From the NCBI RefSeq assembly GCF_001418015.1, contig NZ_LIQG01000026.1:1-64000 (forward strand): a stretch of DNA of 64,000 bases. Direction: 5' to 3'. Shown here piece after piece: positions 24,760 to 33,638 of this stretch (the first letter of the stretch is position 1; each line of letters begins with the position of its first letter). Below the pieces are notes generated by a model. It was not told the DNA's origin and made no database searches. It was given only the letters and a program-made list of their open reading frames with translations. Origin of the DNA: Lacinutrix mariniflava. Its GTDB lineage: Bacteria > Bacteroidota > Bacteroidia > Flavobacteriales > Flavobacteriaceae. The translations under genes and the position numbers were made by a program.

Positions 24760-27606
24760 ATGTCAGATAACAAACGCGTCTTTTTAGTTGATGCTTTCGC
24801 ATTAATTTTCCGTGGCTACTATGCCTTTATAAAAAATCCAAGAATAAACTCTAAAGGAGAAGATACCTCAGCAATTATGGGTTTTATGAACTCATTATTA
24901 GACGTTATTAAACGTGAAAGACCAGACCATTTAGCCGTTTGTTTCGATAAAGGCGGAAGTGCAGACAGAGTAGAGCTATTCGAAGCCTACAAAGCCAACA
25001 GAGACGAAACACCCGAAGGTATTAAAACAGCAATACCTTATATCATGGACATTTTAAAAGCCATGCATATTCCTATTGTAGTAAAAGCAGGTTTCGAAGC
25101 CGATGATATTATTGGAACCTTAGCAAAACAAGCCGAGAAAGAAGGTTACCAAACGTTTATGGTCACACCAGATAAAGATTTTGCGCAGTTAGTAAGCGAA
25201 AACATATTTATGTACAGACCAATGTTTGGTGGTGGTTACGAAACTTGGGGCATACCAGAAGTACAAAAGAAATTTGCAGTTACCGATCCTTTACAAGTCA
25301 TTGACTTTTTAGGCATGATGGGAGACGCAAGTGATAATATCCCAGGACTTCCAGGCGTTGGCGAAAAAACAGCCAAGAAGTTTTTAGCCGCTTATGGTAC
25401 TATGGAAAATCTTTTTGCCAATACGCATGAGCTGAAAGGTAAAATGAAAGAAAAAATAGAAGCCAATCAAGAATTAGGTTTACTATCTAAAAAACTAGCT
25501 ACTATTATGCTAGATGTTCCTGTGACTTTTGATGCTAAAGACTATGAAATGTCTGAACCAGATATTCCAAAAGTGACTGAGATTTTTCAGGAATTAGAGT
25601 TTAGAAGGCTGATAGATAATTTTAATAAAACATTTACCTCTGGTGCTCCTGCAACTGCAACAGCAGACACTTCAGCTAAAAAAGAAGTAAAAGTAACACC
25701 TAAAGAAGCCGAAAGTGCTGGCGCAGGACAATTTAACTTGTTTGGAGGCGAGAGTCCTTCCGCGGAAGCGACAACAGAAAACGCTTCGGCAAGAAAAACC
25801 ATTGCAACCTACGCTCACTTCTACCAAAGTGTAGCACCAGGCATGGGAACCAAACTGTTTATTAAAAACTTAATGAACCAAACGTCTGTGTGTTTCGATA
25901 CGGAAACTACAGGTTTAAATCCATTAACCGCAGAGTTGGTTGGTATTGCCTTTTCATGGGAAGTTGGTAAAGGTTTCTATTTACCATTTCCAGAAGACAA
26001 AGAAGAAGCACAGGCTATTATCGAAGAATTACGATGTTTTTTCGAAGCAGAAAACATTCAGAAAATTGGTCAGAATTTAAAATACGATATTAAAGTATTA
26101 GCAAAATATAACGTGCAAGTAAAAGGACAACTGTTCGATACCATGTTAGCGCATTATTTAATAAATCCAGACATGCGCCATAATATGGATATATTGGCAG
26201 AAACCTACTTAAACTACACACCAGTACCTATTGTAGATTTAATTGGTAAAAAAGGAAAGAATCAATTGTCTATGCGCGATGTTCCGTTAGAGAAACAAAC
26301 CGAATATGCGGTTGAAGATTCGGACATTACCTTACAACTAAAAGAGCATTTTGAAAAAGAATTAGGCGAAGCCAATACTAAAAAACTGTTTACAGACATC
26401 GAAGTGCCTTTAGTACGCGTACTAGCGGCTATGGAATTAGAAGGTATTAATTTAGATGTGCCTTTTTTAAACGCTTTAGCGGAAGACCTAAACAAAGACA
26501 TCGACTCTTTAGTTGCCAAAATTTACGCGGTTGCTGGCGAAGAATTTAATATCGCGTCACCAAAACAATTAGGAATCATCCTTTTCGAAAAACTAAAGCT
26601 TGTAGACAAACCTAAAAAGACCAAAACCGGACAATATAAAACAGGCGAAGATATATTATCCGCCTTAGCCAAAGAGCACGAAATTATTAGAGATATTTTA
26701 GAATATCGTGGCTTAGCAAAACTAAAAAGCACGTATGTGGACGCTTTACCATTACAAGTAGAACCTTCTACAGGTCGTGTACACACAGATTATATGCAAA
26801 CTGTTGCTGCTACTGGTCGTTTAAGTAGTAACAATCCTAACCTGCAAAACATTCCTATTCGTACAGAACGTGGTCGTCAAGTGCGTAAAGCCTTTATTCC
26901 GCGTAGTGACGACTATACTTTATTAGCTGCCGATTACAGTCAAATAGAACTGCGTATTATTGCAGCTTTAAGTGAAGAGGAAACCATGATTGAAGCCTTT
27001 AAAAATGGTGAAGATATTCATGCTTCTACCGCTGCAAAAGTATTTAATGTGCCTTTAGACGAAGTCACTCGAGAGCAACGTAGTAATGCCAAAACCGTAA
27101 ACTTTGGGATTGTGTATGGTGTGTCTGCTTTTGGATTAAGTAACCAAACCGATTTATCGCGTGGTGAAGCCAAAGAGCTTATTGATACTTATTACGAAAC
27201 TTACCCAAAACTGAAACAATACATGAGCGAACAAGTCGATTTTGCACGCGATAATGGTTATGTAAAAACGGTTTTAGATAGAAGGCGTTATCTTAAAGAT
27301 ATTAATAGTGCTAACGCTATTGTGCGTGGTGCTGCAGAGCGTAATGCGGTAAATGCACCTATACAAGGTTCTGCTGCCGATATTATTAAAATTGCCATGA
27401 TTAATATTTATAATAAATTAGAAGCTGGTAATTATAAAACTAAAATGCTACTGCAAGTGCATGATGAATTGGTTTTTGATGTTTATAAGCCTGAATTGGA
27501 AGAAATGAAAACATTGATTAAAACGGAAATGGAGAGTGCTTTTGTAATGGAAGTTCCTTTGGATGTGGAAATGGATATTGGTTTGAATTGGCTGGAGGCT
27601 CATTAA
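24760..27606 (+). CDS. polA: DNA polymerase I
   Basis: PolA fills gaps and removes RNA primers. I start it at the ATG at 24760 (MSDNKRVFLVDAFALIFRGYY, 948 residues); an upstream in-frame start would read through a dispersed repeat. The 5' nuclease domain covers residues 1 to about 290. The 3'-5' proofreading domain looks intact: FDTETTGL (Exo I), GQNLKYD (Exo II) and YAVEDSD (Exo III). The polymerase domain has LAADYSQIELRI (motif A), RSNAKTVNFGIVYG (motif B) and QVHDELVFD (motif C). The Ala/Glu-rich linker between the first two domains (about residues 295-345) contains a short palindrome related to intergenic repeats elsewhere in the window. Confidence 0.98.
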   Translation: MSDNKRVFLVDAFALIFRGYYAFIKNPRINSKGEDTSAIMGFMNSLLDVIKRERPDHLAVCFDKGGSADRVELFEAYKANRDETPEGIKTAIPYIMDILKAMHIPIVVKAGFEADDIIGTLAKQAEKEGYQTFMVTPDKDFAQLVSENIFMYRPMFGGGYETWGIPEVQKKFAVTDPLQVIDFLGMMGDASDNIPGLPGVGEKTAKKFLAAYGTMENLFANTHELKGKMKEKIEANQELGLLSKKLATIMLDVPVTFDAKDYEMSEPDIPKVTEIFQELEFRRLIDNFNKTFTSGAPATATADTSAKKEVKVTPKEAESAGAGQFNLFGGESPSAEATTENASARKTIATYAHFYQSVAPGMGTKLFIKNLMNQTSVCFDTETTGLNPLTAELVGIAFSWEVGKGFYLPFPEDKEEAQAIIEELRCFFEAENIQKIGQNLKYDIKVLAKYNVQVKGQLFDTMLAHYLINPDMRHNMDILAETYLNYTPVPIVDLIGKKGKNQLSMRDVPLEKQTEYAVEDSDITLQLKEHFEKELGEANTKKLFTDIEVPLVRVLAAMELEGINLDVPFLNALAEDLNKDIDSLVAKIYAVAGEEFNIASPKQLGIILFEKLKLVDKPKKTKTGQYKTGEDILSALAKEHEIIRDILEYRGLAKLKSTYVDALPLQVEPSTGRVHTDYMQTVAATGRLSSNNPNLQNIPIRTERGRQVRKAFIPRSDDYTLLAADYSQIELRIIAALSEEETMIEAFKNGEDIHASTAAKVFNVPLDEVTREQRSNAKTVNFGIVYGVSAFGLSNQTDLSRGEAKELIDTYYETYPKLKQYMSEQVDFARDNGYVKTVLDRRRYLKDINSANAIVRGAAERNAVNAPIQGSAADIIKIAMINIYNKLEAGNYKTKMLLQVHDELVFDVYKPELEEMKTLIKTEMESAFVMEVPLDVEMDIGLNWLEAH
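25758..25771. repeat. Short dispersed palindrome-like element within polA
   Basis: TTCCGCGGAAGCGA matches 13 of 14 bases of the element at 17270-17288 (reverse complement). It lies in the variable linker of polA, where an insertion would be tolerated. Chance similarity is possible because the element is short. Confidence 0.35.
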
Positions 27607-27663
27607 TCTTTTTTAAAGAAAAGTAAGTACGGAAAACCGTAATACAATTTAGGAATCGTCTTT

Positions 27664-27671
27664 TATATTTG
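27664..27671 (+). promoter_or_regulatory. Promoter -7 box for the Nudix-helicase pair
   Basis: TATATTTG matches the Bacteroidota -7 consensus. It lies 18 bp before the Nudix start codon, so the leader would be very short. There is no clear -33 TTG. This indicates that the cassette is transcribed independently of polA. Confidence 0.5.
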
Positions 27672-27689
27672 AATTGAAAAGTATTTTGA

Positions 27690-28088
27690 ATGAAAAAAAT
27701 TGAAGTTGTCGCAGCAATAATATATTTTGAAAATGAAATTTTCTGTGTTCAAAGACCAGTAAACAAACTAAGTTATATCTCAGAAAAATTCGAATTTCCT
27801 GGTGGAAAAATTGAAAAAGGAGAATCAAAAGAAGAAGCTTTAAAAAGAGAACTTATTGAGGAATTAGATTTTACTCCAACAAAAATTGAAAGTTTATTTC
27901 TTACTGTCGTACATAAATATCCTGATTTTGAATTAACAATGCATAGTTTTAAATGTCATTCTGAAACTAAAAACATTCAATTAAACGAACATATTTATTC
28001 TCAATGGTTAACAATAAAAGACATTGATAAATTAGATTGGGCTGAAGCTGATATTCCAATAGTTAACAGATTAATTGAAAATGAATAA
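27690..28088 (+). CDS. Nudix (MutT-like) hydrolase
   Basis: This small cytoplasmic pyrophosphohydrolase (132 residues) has the Nudix box at residues 39-61: GGKIEKGESKEEALKRELIEEL, written here as G-x5-E-x7-R-E-L-x-E-E. The usual Gly after the EE pair is replaced by Asp60. The N-terminus VVAAIIYFENEIFCVQRP and the FEFPGG segment resemble MutT-type 8-oxo-dGTP diphosphatases. Its last 8 bp overlap the start of the helicase gene, a sign of translational coupling. It may cleanse or modify nucleotides linked to the helicase/nuclease partner, or act on a nucleotide signal; the true substrate is unknown. Confidence 0.9.
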   Translation: MKKIEVVAAIIYFENEIFCVQRPVNKLSYISEKFEFPGGKIEKGESKEEALKRELIEELDFTPTKIESLFLTVVHKYPDFELTMHSFKCHSETKNIQLNEHIYSQWLTIKDIDKLDWAEADIPIVNRLIENE

Positions 28089-31000
28089 AGCTTTTAATGA
28101 TAATTTTAAAGAGAGTATACTAACAGGATTTATTGATAAATCTTTAGATTCTGATGCATTATATCAACCTGAATTACTTGTAAACAGAAAAATTCCAAGG
28201 AAGAAAGTTCTATCTACGATTATTAAAGAACTAGAAAATTGCGAAAGCTTTTATATATCTGTTGCATTTGTTACAACAAGCGGAGTAGCAACGTTAATAA
28301 ATACTTTTAAAAACTTAGAAGAAAAAGGTGTTAAAGGAAAAATACTTGTTTCTCAATATTTAAACTTTACACAACCTGAAGCTTTAAAAAGACTGTGTCA
28401 ATTTAAAAACATAGAGCTAAAAATAATAACTAAAGAAAACTCGCATTCGAAAGGTTACATTTTTAAACATTCTGGATATTATAATTTAGTTATTGGGAGT
28501 AGTAATTTAACCTCATCTGCACTATCCACAAATAAAGAGTGGAACATGAAAGTTTCCGCAAGAAACTCAAGTTCAATAGTAGATAAAGTAATAACTGAAT
28601 TTCAAGAGGATTTTGAAATAGGTGAAACTGTAAATGAAACTTATATTGAAAAATATGAAGCTATTTATAAAAAACAATTTCTAGTTTATAAAAAGAGTGA
28701 AGAAGAATTATCTAAAGGGCTCAATTTAGAAATAACTCCAAACTCTATGCAAACTGATGCATTAGAGAACTTAAAAAACTTAAGAAAAGAAAATAATAAA
28801 GCGCTTATAATCTCTGCAACCGGAACAGGTAAAACATACCTAGCTGCTTTTGATGCCAAAGCTTTTAATCCTAAAAAACTTCTATTTGTTGTACACCGAT
28901 TAAACATTGCCAAGAAAGCCATGGAGACTTTTAAAACTATTTTTGGAAAGTCTAAAACAATGGGATTGTACTCCGGAAATCAAAGAGAATTAGATAAAGA
29001 CTTTGTATTTTCAACTGTTCAAACAATTTCAAAATCAAATCATTTAGAACAATTTGACAAAGATTTCTTCGACTATATCATTATCGATGAATCCCATCGT
29101 TCCGGAGCTGATTCATATATTAGATTAATAGATTATTTCAACCCAAGGTTTCTTCTTGGTATGACTGCAACACCTGACAGAACAGACGACAAAGACATTT
29201 ATAGTTTGTTTGACCACAATATAGCTTATGAGATTAGATTGAATAAAGCAATGGAAGAGAATATGCTTATTCCATTTCATTATTATGGCGTAACAGACTT
29301 ATCAGTTAATAACGAAATACTTGAAAATGAATCTGACTTCAGACTTTTAACAGCTGAAGAGAGAGTCCATAAAATTATTTCTAAAATTGAGTTTTATGGT
29401 TCGGACAACGGAATTACACGAGGTTTAATTTTTTGTTCTAAAAAAATTGAAGCCAAAGAATTATCCGATAAATTTAACCTAAGAGGATATAAAACTAAAG
29501 CCTTAACTGGAGATAGTTCAGAAGAGGAAAGAACAAAAGCCATAGAGCTATTAGAAAGTGACGATTTATCAATCAAATTAGATTACATTTTCACTGTTGA
29601 TATTTTTAATGAAGGAATTGATATACCAAAAATCAATCAAGTCATTATGATTCGCCCAACCCAATCGGCAATAATATTCATTCAGCAATTAGGACGAGGA
29701 TTAAGAAAAACAGACAACAAGTACTACTTAACTATCATTGATTTTATTGGTAATTATAAAAACAATTATTTAATACCAATCGCTTTATATGGTGACACTT
29801 CTTTCAATAAAGATAAAATACGAAAGTTAATTTCAGAAGGCAGCAGTATGATTCCAGGTGAATCAACTATTAATTTTGATGAAATCACTAAAGAAAGAAT
29901 ATATGCTTCAATTGATTCTGCAAAGATGCAATTGCTAACGGATTTAAAAATAGACTACAATAATTTAAAAAGTAGAATCGGGCGTATTCCAATGATGATG
30001 GATTTTGTGAAAAATGATTCTAGAGACCCTTATTTATATGTTAATCACTCAAAGTCGTACTACAATTTTTTAAATAGAACCGAAAATAATTTTACCGCAG
30101 TTTTAAGCATAAAGCAAATAAAATTATTAGAATTATTTTCAAAAGAAATAAATAATTCTAAACGAATAGAAGAGTCTGTCATACTAAAAGAAACGATTAT
30201 TTCTGGAAGTTTTAATATCGAAAAACTAAAAGCCAAAATCAAAGAAAAGTATAATTATAACATATCAAAAGAAACTATTTCTTCTTGTGTTTCAAATATC
30301 AATTTTGAATTCGTAAGAGAGAAAAAACAAGGAAAACTGGTACCTGTTAGAGATATTTATAATTTGAACATTCTCAAATTAGAAAATGATATATTCTCAT
30401 TGGAAAATGAATTTAAAACACTTTTAAATGATTCTAGTTTTAAAGAATTTTTACTAGACACAATAGAATATTCTCTTTATAATTTCAACAAAAACTTTGA
30501 TGCCAACAAATGGAATGATGGATTTCATTTATATAGAAAGTATTCAAGAAAAGATGTTTTTAGGATTTTAAATTTTTCCGAAAATCCAGTTGCTCAAAAT
30601 GTTGGCGGCTACTTAGTAAGTCCAGACAATAAATATTGCCCAATATTTGTAAATTATCATAAAGAAGAAGATATCTCTGAATCTACTAAATATGAAGACG
30701 AATTCGTAAATCAAAAAGAGTTTGATTGGATGTCGAAATCGAATAGAAAAATAGACAGTAAAGATGTTCAATCTATTCTAGGAAATAATGGTGAAATTCG
30801 CCTTCCTCTATTTATTAAAAAAAACAACGACGAAGGAACTGATTTCTATTATATGGGAGATATTAACCCACAAAAAACTAATGTTGAACAAACAAAAATG
30901 AATAGTGATAGTGGAAAAAAAGTTTCCGTAGTCAAAATTCGTTTTGATTTAGAAAATCCAGTTTCTGACTCCATGTATCAATATTTAGAGGAAAATCCAG

Positions 31001-31536
31001 GTTCAAAAATTAATAAATCAGTTATTACAAAGCTAACAGAAAACAATGCTATTCAACTTGAAATGGATATTCCAGAAACAATAATAGAATCTAATCACAC
31101 GATTCCATTATACAATTTTCATGCAGCAGCAGGTAATTTTAGCGAAATGCAAGATGAAAAAGAATACAACCTAATTCCTGTACAAGAAAGATATGCAACA
31201 GATGATTATTTCGCATGTAGAGTAATAGGCGAGTCAATGAATAAGACTATTCCAAATAACTCCATATGTATATTCAAAAAAAATGTAACAGGCTCTCGTA
31301 GTGGGAAAATTTTATTAATAGAAAATAGAGATTACTTTGACCCTGATTTCAATTCTGCTTTTACTGTAAAAACCTATTCAAGTGAAAAAACAGTTACAGA
31401 AGAAGGTTATCAACATGATTCTATTATGCTGAAACCTAATTCCTATGATAAAAATTTTAAAAATATAATTCTTGACGAAGAGCGTGCTAAAGAAATGAGA
31501 ATTATAGGTGAATTTGTAAAGGTGCTAAGCGCATAA
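28081..31536 (+). CDS. PLD nuclease - SF2 helicase - DUF3427 - S24-like fusion
   Basis: The 1151-residue protein has four parts. A PLD-like nuclease domain (to about 200) has H122-S-K124 and a later GSSNLTSSAL. An SF2 helicase (about 220-600) has Walker A SATGTGKT with K251, D336-E-S-H box, GMTATPDR and QLGRGLRKT. A DUF3427 region (about 620-960) contains YSRKDVFRILNFSENPVAQN and GGYLVSPDNKYCPIFVNYH. A C-terminal S24/LexA-like domain (about 1005-1145) has RVIGESMNK with Ser1052 and FTVKTY with Lys1097, the likely Ser-Lys dyad. I choose the ATG at 28081, which overlaps the Nudix gene by 8 bp. PLD-helicase-DUF3427 proteins occur in phage-defence and restriction-like contexts. The codon use looks more A/T-rich than polA by eye, consistent with acquisition. 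Confidence 0.88.
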   Translation: MNKAFNDNFKESILTGFIDKSLDSDALYQPELLVNRKIPRKKVLSTIIKELENCESFYISVAFVTTSGVATLINTFKNLEEKGVKGKILVSQYLNFTQPEALKRLCQFKNIELKIITKENSHSKGYIFKHSGYYNLVIGSSNLTSSALSTNKEWNMKVSARNSSSIVDKVITEFQEDFEIGETVNETYIEKYEAIYKKQFLVYKKSEEELSKGLNLEITPNSMQTDALENLKNLRKENNKALIISATGTGKTYLAAFDAKAFNPKKLLFVVHRLNIAKKAMETFKTIFGKSKTMGLYSGNQRELDKDFVFSTVQTISKSNHLEQFDKDFFDYIIIDESHRSGADSYIRLIDYFNPRFLLGMTATPDRTDDKDIYSLFDHNIAYEIRLNKAMEENMLIPFHYYGVTDLSVNNEILENESDFRLLTAEERVHKIISKIEFYGSDNGITRGLIFCSKKIEAKELSDKFNLRGYKTKALTGDSSEEERTKAIELLESDDLSIKLDYIFTVDIFNEGIDIPKINQVIMIRPTQSAIIFIQQLGRGLRKTDNKYYLTIIDFIGNYKNNYLIPIALYGDTSFNKDKIRKLISEGSSMIPGESTINFDEITKERIYASIDSAKMQLLTDLKIDYNNLKSRIGRIPMMMDFVKNDSRDPYLYVNHSKSYYNFLNRTENNFTAVLSIKQIKLLELFSKEINNSKRIEESVILKETIISGSFNIEKLKAKIKEKYNYNISKETISSCVSNINFEFVREKKQGKLVPVRDIYNLNILKLENDIFSLENEFKTLLNDSSFKEFLLDTIEYSLYNFNKNFDANKWNDGFHLYRKYSRKDVFRILNFSENPVAQNVGGYLVSPDNKYCPIFVNYHKEEDISESTKYEDEFVNQKEFDWMSKSNRKIDSKDVQSILGNNGEIRLPLFIKKNNDEGTDFYYMGDINPQKTNVEQTKMNSDSGKKVSVVKIRFDLENPVSDSMYQYLEENPGSKINKSVITKLTENNAIQLEMDIPETIIESNHTIPLYNFHAAAGNFSEMQDEKEYNLIPVQERYATDDYFACRVIGESMNKTIPNNSICIFKKNVTGSRSGKILLIENRDYFDPDFNSAFTVKTYSSEKTVTEEGYQHDSIMLKPNSYDKNFKNIILDEERAKEMRIIGEFVKVLSA

Positions 31537-31564
31537 CAAGCTCTAATACTTCTGCTTGAGAGTT

Positions 31565-32368
31565 TTATTTCTCGACCCTAAAATACTCCATACACTTAAT
31601 ACCAGGATTCGTTTCACGGTTTTTAAAAGCATGCGTAAAACTGCTAAGTATTAAAATAACTGCAGCAATTACCGCTGTATACGCTACGGTAGTATTCCCA
31701 TCGCTATTGGCAACATAAATAGCAATTAAAGCCCAAGCACCAACAAGTGCAAATTCGCGCATGTTACGCGTCCAGGTAATAATTAGGTTTATTCCCATGG
31801 CGATACCAATAAGTAAAACGGTCCAAACGGTTGGCGAGAGTCCAAAGCCATCCCAGTTGTATTTCACTAAAACTGCGGAGACGTTTGCTATACTAGCTAC
31901 GGTAATCCAACCACTATAAATTACAAAAGGCCACCATAAAAAAAGAATAACAGAAATGGGCTCGTCTACCAATTCCATGCTGTTTTTAAGCACTATTTGT
32001 ATTAATGAGACTAGTAGTATAAAAATAAAGACAGAAGACAATAGCGTGTAACCATAAATCCAGCTTACAATCCATAATATATTAGCAATACAAGACAGTA
32101 AAAACCACCAACCTGTTTTAAGCACAAAAGCATCGTCTCTTACGGTTACAAAAAGGCTACGTCCTTGGTAAATAACAAATCCTAAAACCATTAAATATAT
32201 GATTCCCCAAATAGAAAACGCATAACCTGCTGGTGTAAATAAAGTGTTATACTCTTTAGACACTTCACCAATAGTGGTGTTATTTAATAAACCTGTGTTG
32301 GATAAATAGTTCATTACAATAACACAAACAAAAGCAAAAGCATTAATTATTTGAAGTCGTTTTTTCAT
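31565..32368 (-). CDS. TspO/MBR-like tryptophan-rich membrane protein
   Basis: The 267-residue inner-membrane protein has seven or eight hydrophobic segments and many Trp residues in or near them (GWWFLLSC, LWIVSWIYG, LFLWWPFVIYSGW, YNWDGFGLSPTVWTV). The segment TPAGYAFSIWGIIYLM is typical of the extended bacterial tryptophan-rich sensory (TspO-related) family. Canonical TspO proteins bind porphyrins and are about 160 residues long with five helices, so this is a distant, longer relative and function is uncertain. It is monocistronic on the minus strand, convergent with the helicase gene. Confidence 0.75.
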   Translation of the reverse strand: MKKRLQIINAFAFVCVIVMNYLSNTGLLNNTTIGEVSKEYNTLFTPAGYAFSIWGIIYLMVLGFVIYQGRSLFVTVRDDAFVLKTGWWFLLSCIANILWIVSWIYGYTLLSSVFIFILLVSLIQIVLKNSMELVDEPISVILFLWWPFVIYSGWITVASIANVSAVLVKYNWDGFGLSPTVWTVLLIGIAMGINLIITWTRNMREFALVGAWALIAIYVANSDGNTTVAYTAVIAAVILILSSFTHAFKNRETNPGIKCMEYFRVEK

Positions 32369-32488
32369 AGCATTAAAAATATTGAATTAAAATGTAATCA
32401 AAATTATCTACATAAAAAACTAAAAGTCTCTGCTACTTTATTTTTTTAGCACTAGCCTGTGCTTAATTAAAAATGAACAACTTTAGGT

Positions 32489-33556
32489 TTAAGCATTAAC
32501 CAATTCCCAAAGCTCCACTTCTTCTTCAGCACGCCAATTTTGATCACGCTTTGTTTTATCTGAAGCCAGTTTTACTTTTCGTGTTAAGCAGTTTTCTAAT
32601 TTAAAACGACCACCTTCAGCCAATTCCTTTTTAATAGGATGTTCACTTTCAACATCGGTAATTTCAGCCATATTAGAAAATATAACAACAAGCTTTCCTT
32701 CTGGTAGTAATCGTTTTTTAGCTTCCGCAAAAAACTCAGGAAACAAGGTCTCGTTATAATAAATAGCTTCGTCGTTTTTATCTAAATCGTGAGACGCAGG
32801 TAACCAAGGCGGATTAAAAACAATAAGTTCGGTTTGCTTTTCAAACTTACCAAAAAGAGATGCATAATCGAGTTCTATTTTACGAGACATTTTTGTATCT
32901 CCCATAGACTTCGTTAAACCAACAATAGCATTTGGATTGGTATCTGTACCAAACACTTTCTGGAAACCATGCTTTACCATTTGAAACGATAATACACCAC
33001 TACCGATACCAACATCTATTGCAGATTTTTTAGGACCTTCATATCTTTTTAACCAATTATCGAACAGTATTAAATGATCGAAACGTGTTGGAAAATACAC
33101 ACCGTAATACGGATGAATTTTATTTCTTAACACAGGTAAAATAATGCCGTTTTTATGCCATTGCCAAGCACTATTAAGTCCTTGTACTTTAGTAAATGGT
33201 AATAAAAAGTTAGTATCCTCTGGATATAATTCTTCTAACCAACCAATAGCTGGTGCTTTTTTAACCGTTAATTTATGATCTACAATTTTTATATAAATAA
33301 GCTTCGCCAATTCTTTATAAGCCAAACGATACTCGCGCTGCTCCTGGAAAGTCTCGTTAGGATACTTACCTTGTAGATGCTTATGTAACGCTTTAAGCAA
33401 GTCTAGCCCATTACTGTAAAATTCTGTTATCATTACAGGTTTACCAGCTTCTAATCCTTTAATCGTACGATTAAGGTTTATAGAGCGATTAAACTGCACT
33501 AAAGGCTGTTCTGGTAAAAAAGGTGCTGGTTTGTTTATAATTATATCAGAAATCAT
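32489..33556 (-). CDS. Class I SAM-dependent methyltransferase (NPPW motif)
   Basis: This 355-residue cytoplasmic protein carries a Rossmann methyltransferase domain in its centre (about residues 170-300). SAM-binding motif I is IDVGIGSGVLSFQ, followed by GTDTNPNAI with the ribose-binding Asp. The catalytic-type motif IVFNPPWLPAS is found in enzymes that methylate amino groups of bases or glutamines (HemK/PrmC, RsmC-like). The N-terminal 160 residues do not match a domain I recognise. No signal or membrane segment is seen. The substrate could be rRNA, DNA or a protein glutamine; the sequence alone does not decide. It is 82 bp upstream of ygiQ in the other direction of reading and may be transcribed separately. 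Confidence 0.8.
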   Translation of the reverse strand: MISDIIINKPAPFLPEQPLVQFNRSINLNRTIKGLEAGKPVMITEFYSNGLDLLKALHKHLQGKYPNETFQEQREYRLAYKELAKLIYIKIVDHKLTVKKAPAIGWLEELYPEDTNFLLPFTKVQGLNSAWQWHKNGIILPVLRNKIHPYYGVYFPTRFDHLILFDNWLKRYEGPKKSAIDVGIGSGVLSFQMVKHGFQKVFGTDTNPNAIVGLTKSMGDTKMSRKIELDYASLFGKFEKQTELIVFNPPWLPASHDLDKNDEAIYYNETLFPEFFAEAKKRLLPEGKLVVIFSNMAEITDVESEHPIKKELAEGGRFKLENCLTRKVKLASDKTKRDQNWRAEEEVELWELVNA

Positions 33557-33638
33557 AGGTATGTATGCGTTAAATTGAATTGCATAATAATGGTATTAGC
33601 AAAACGTACTATTAGATTATTTTGTTGAAATGTAGAGA

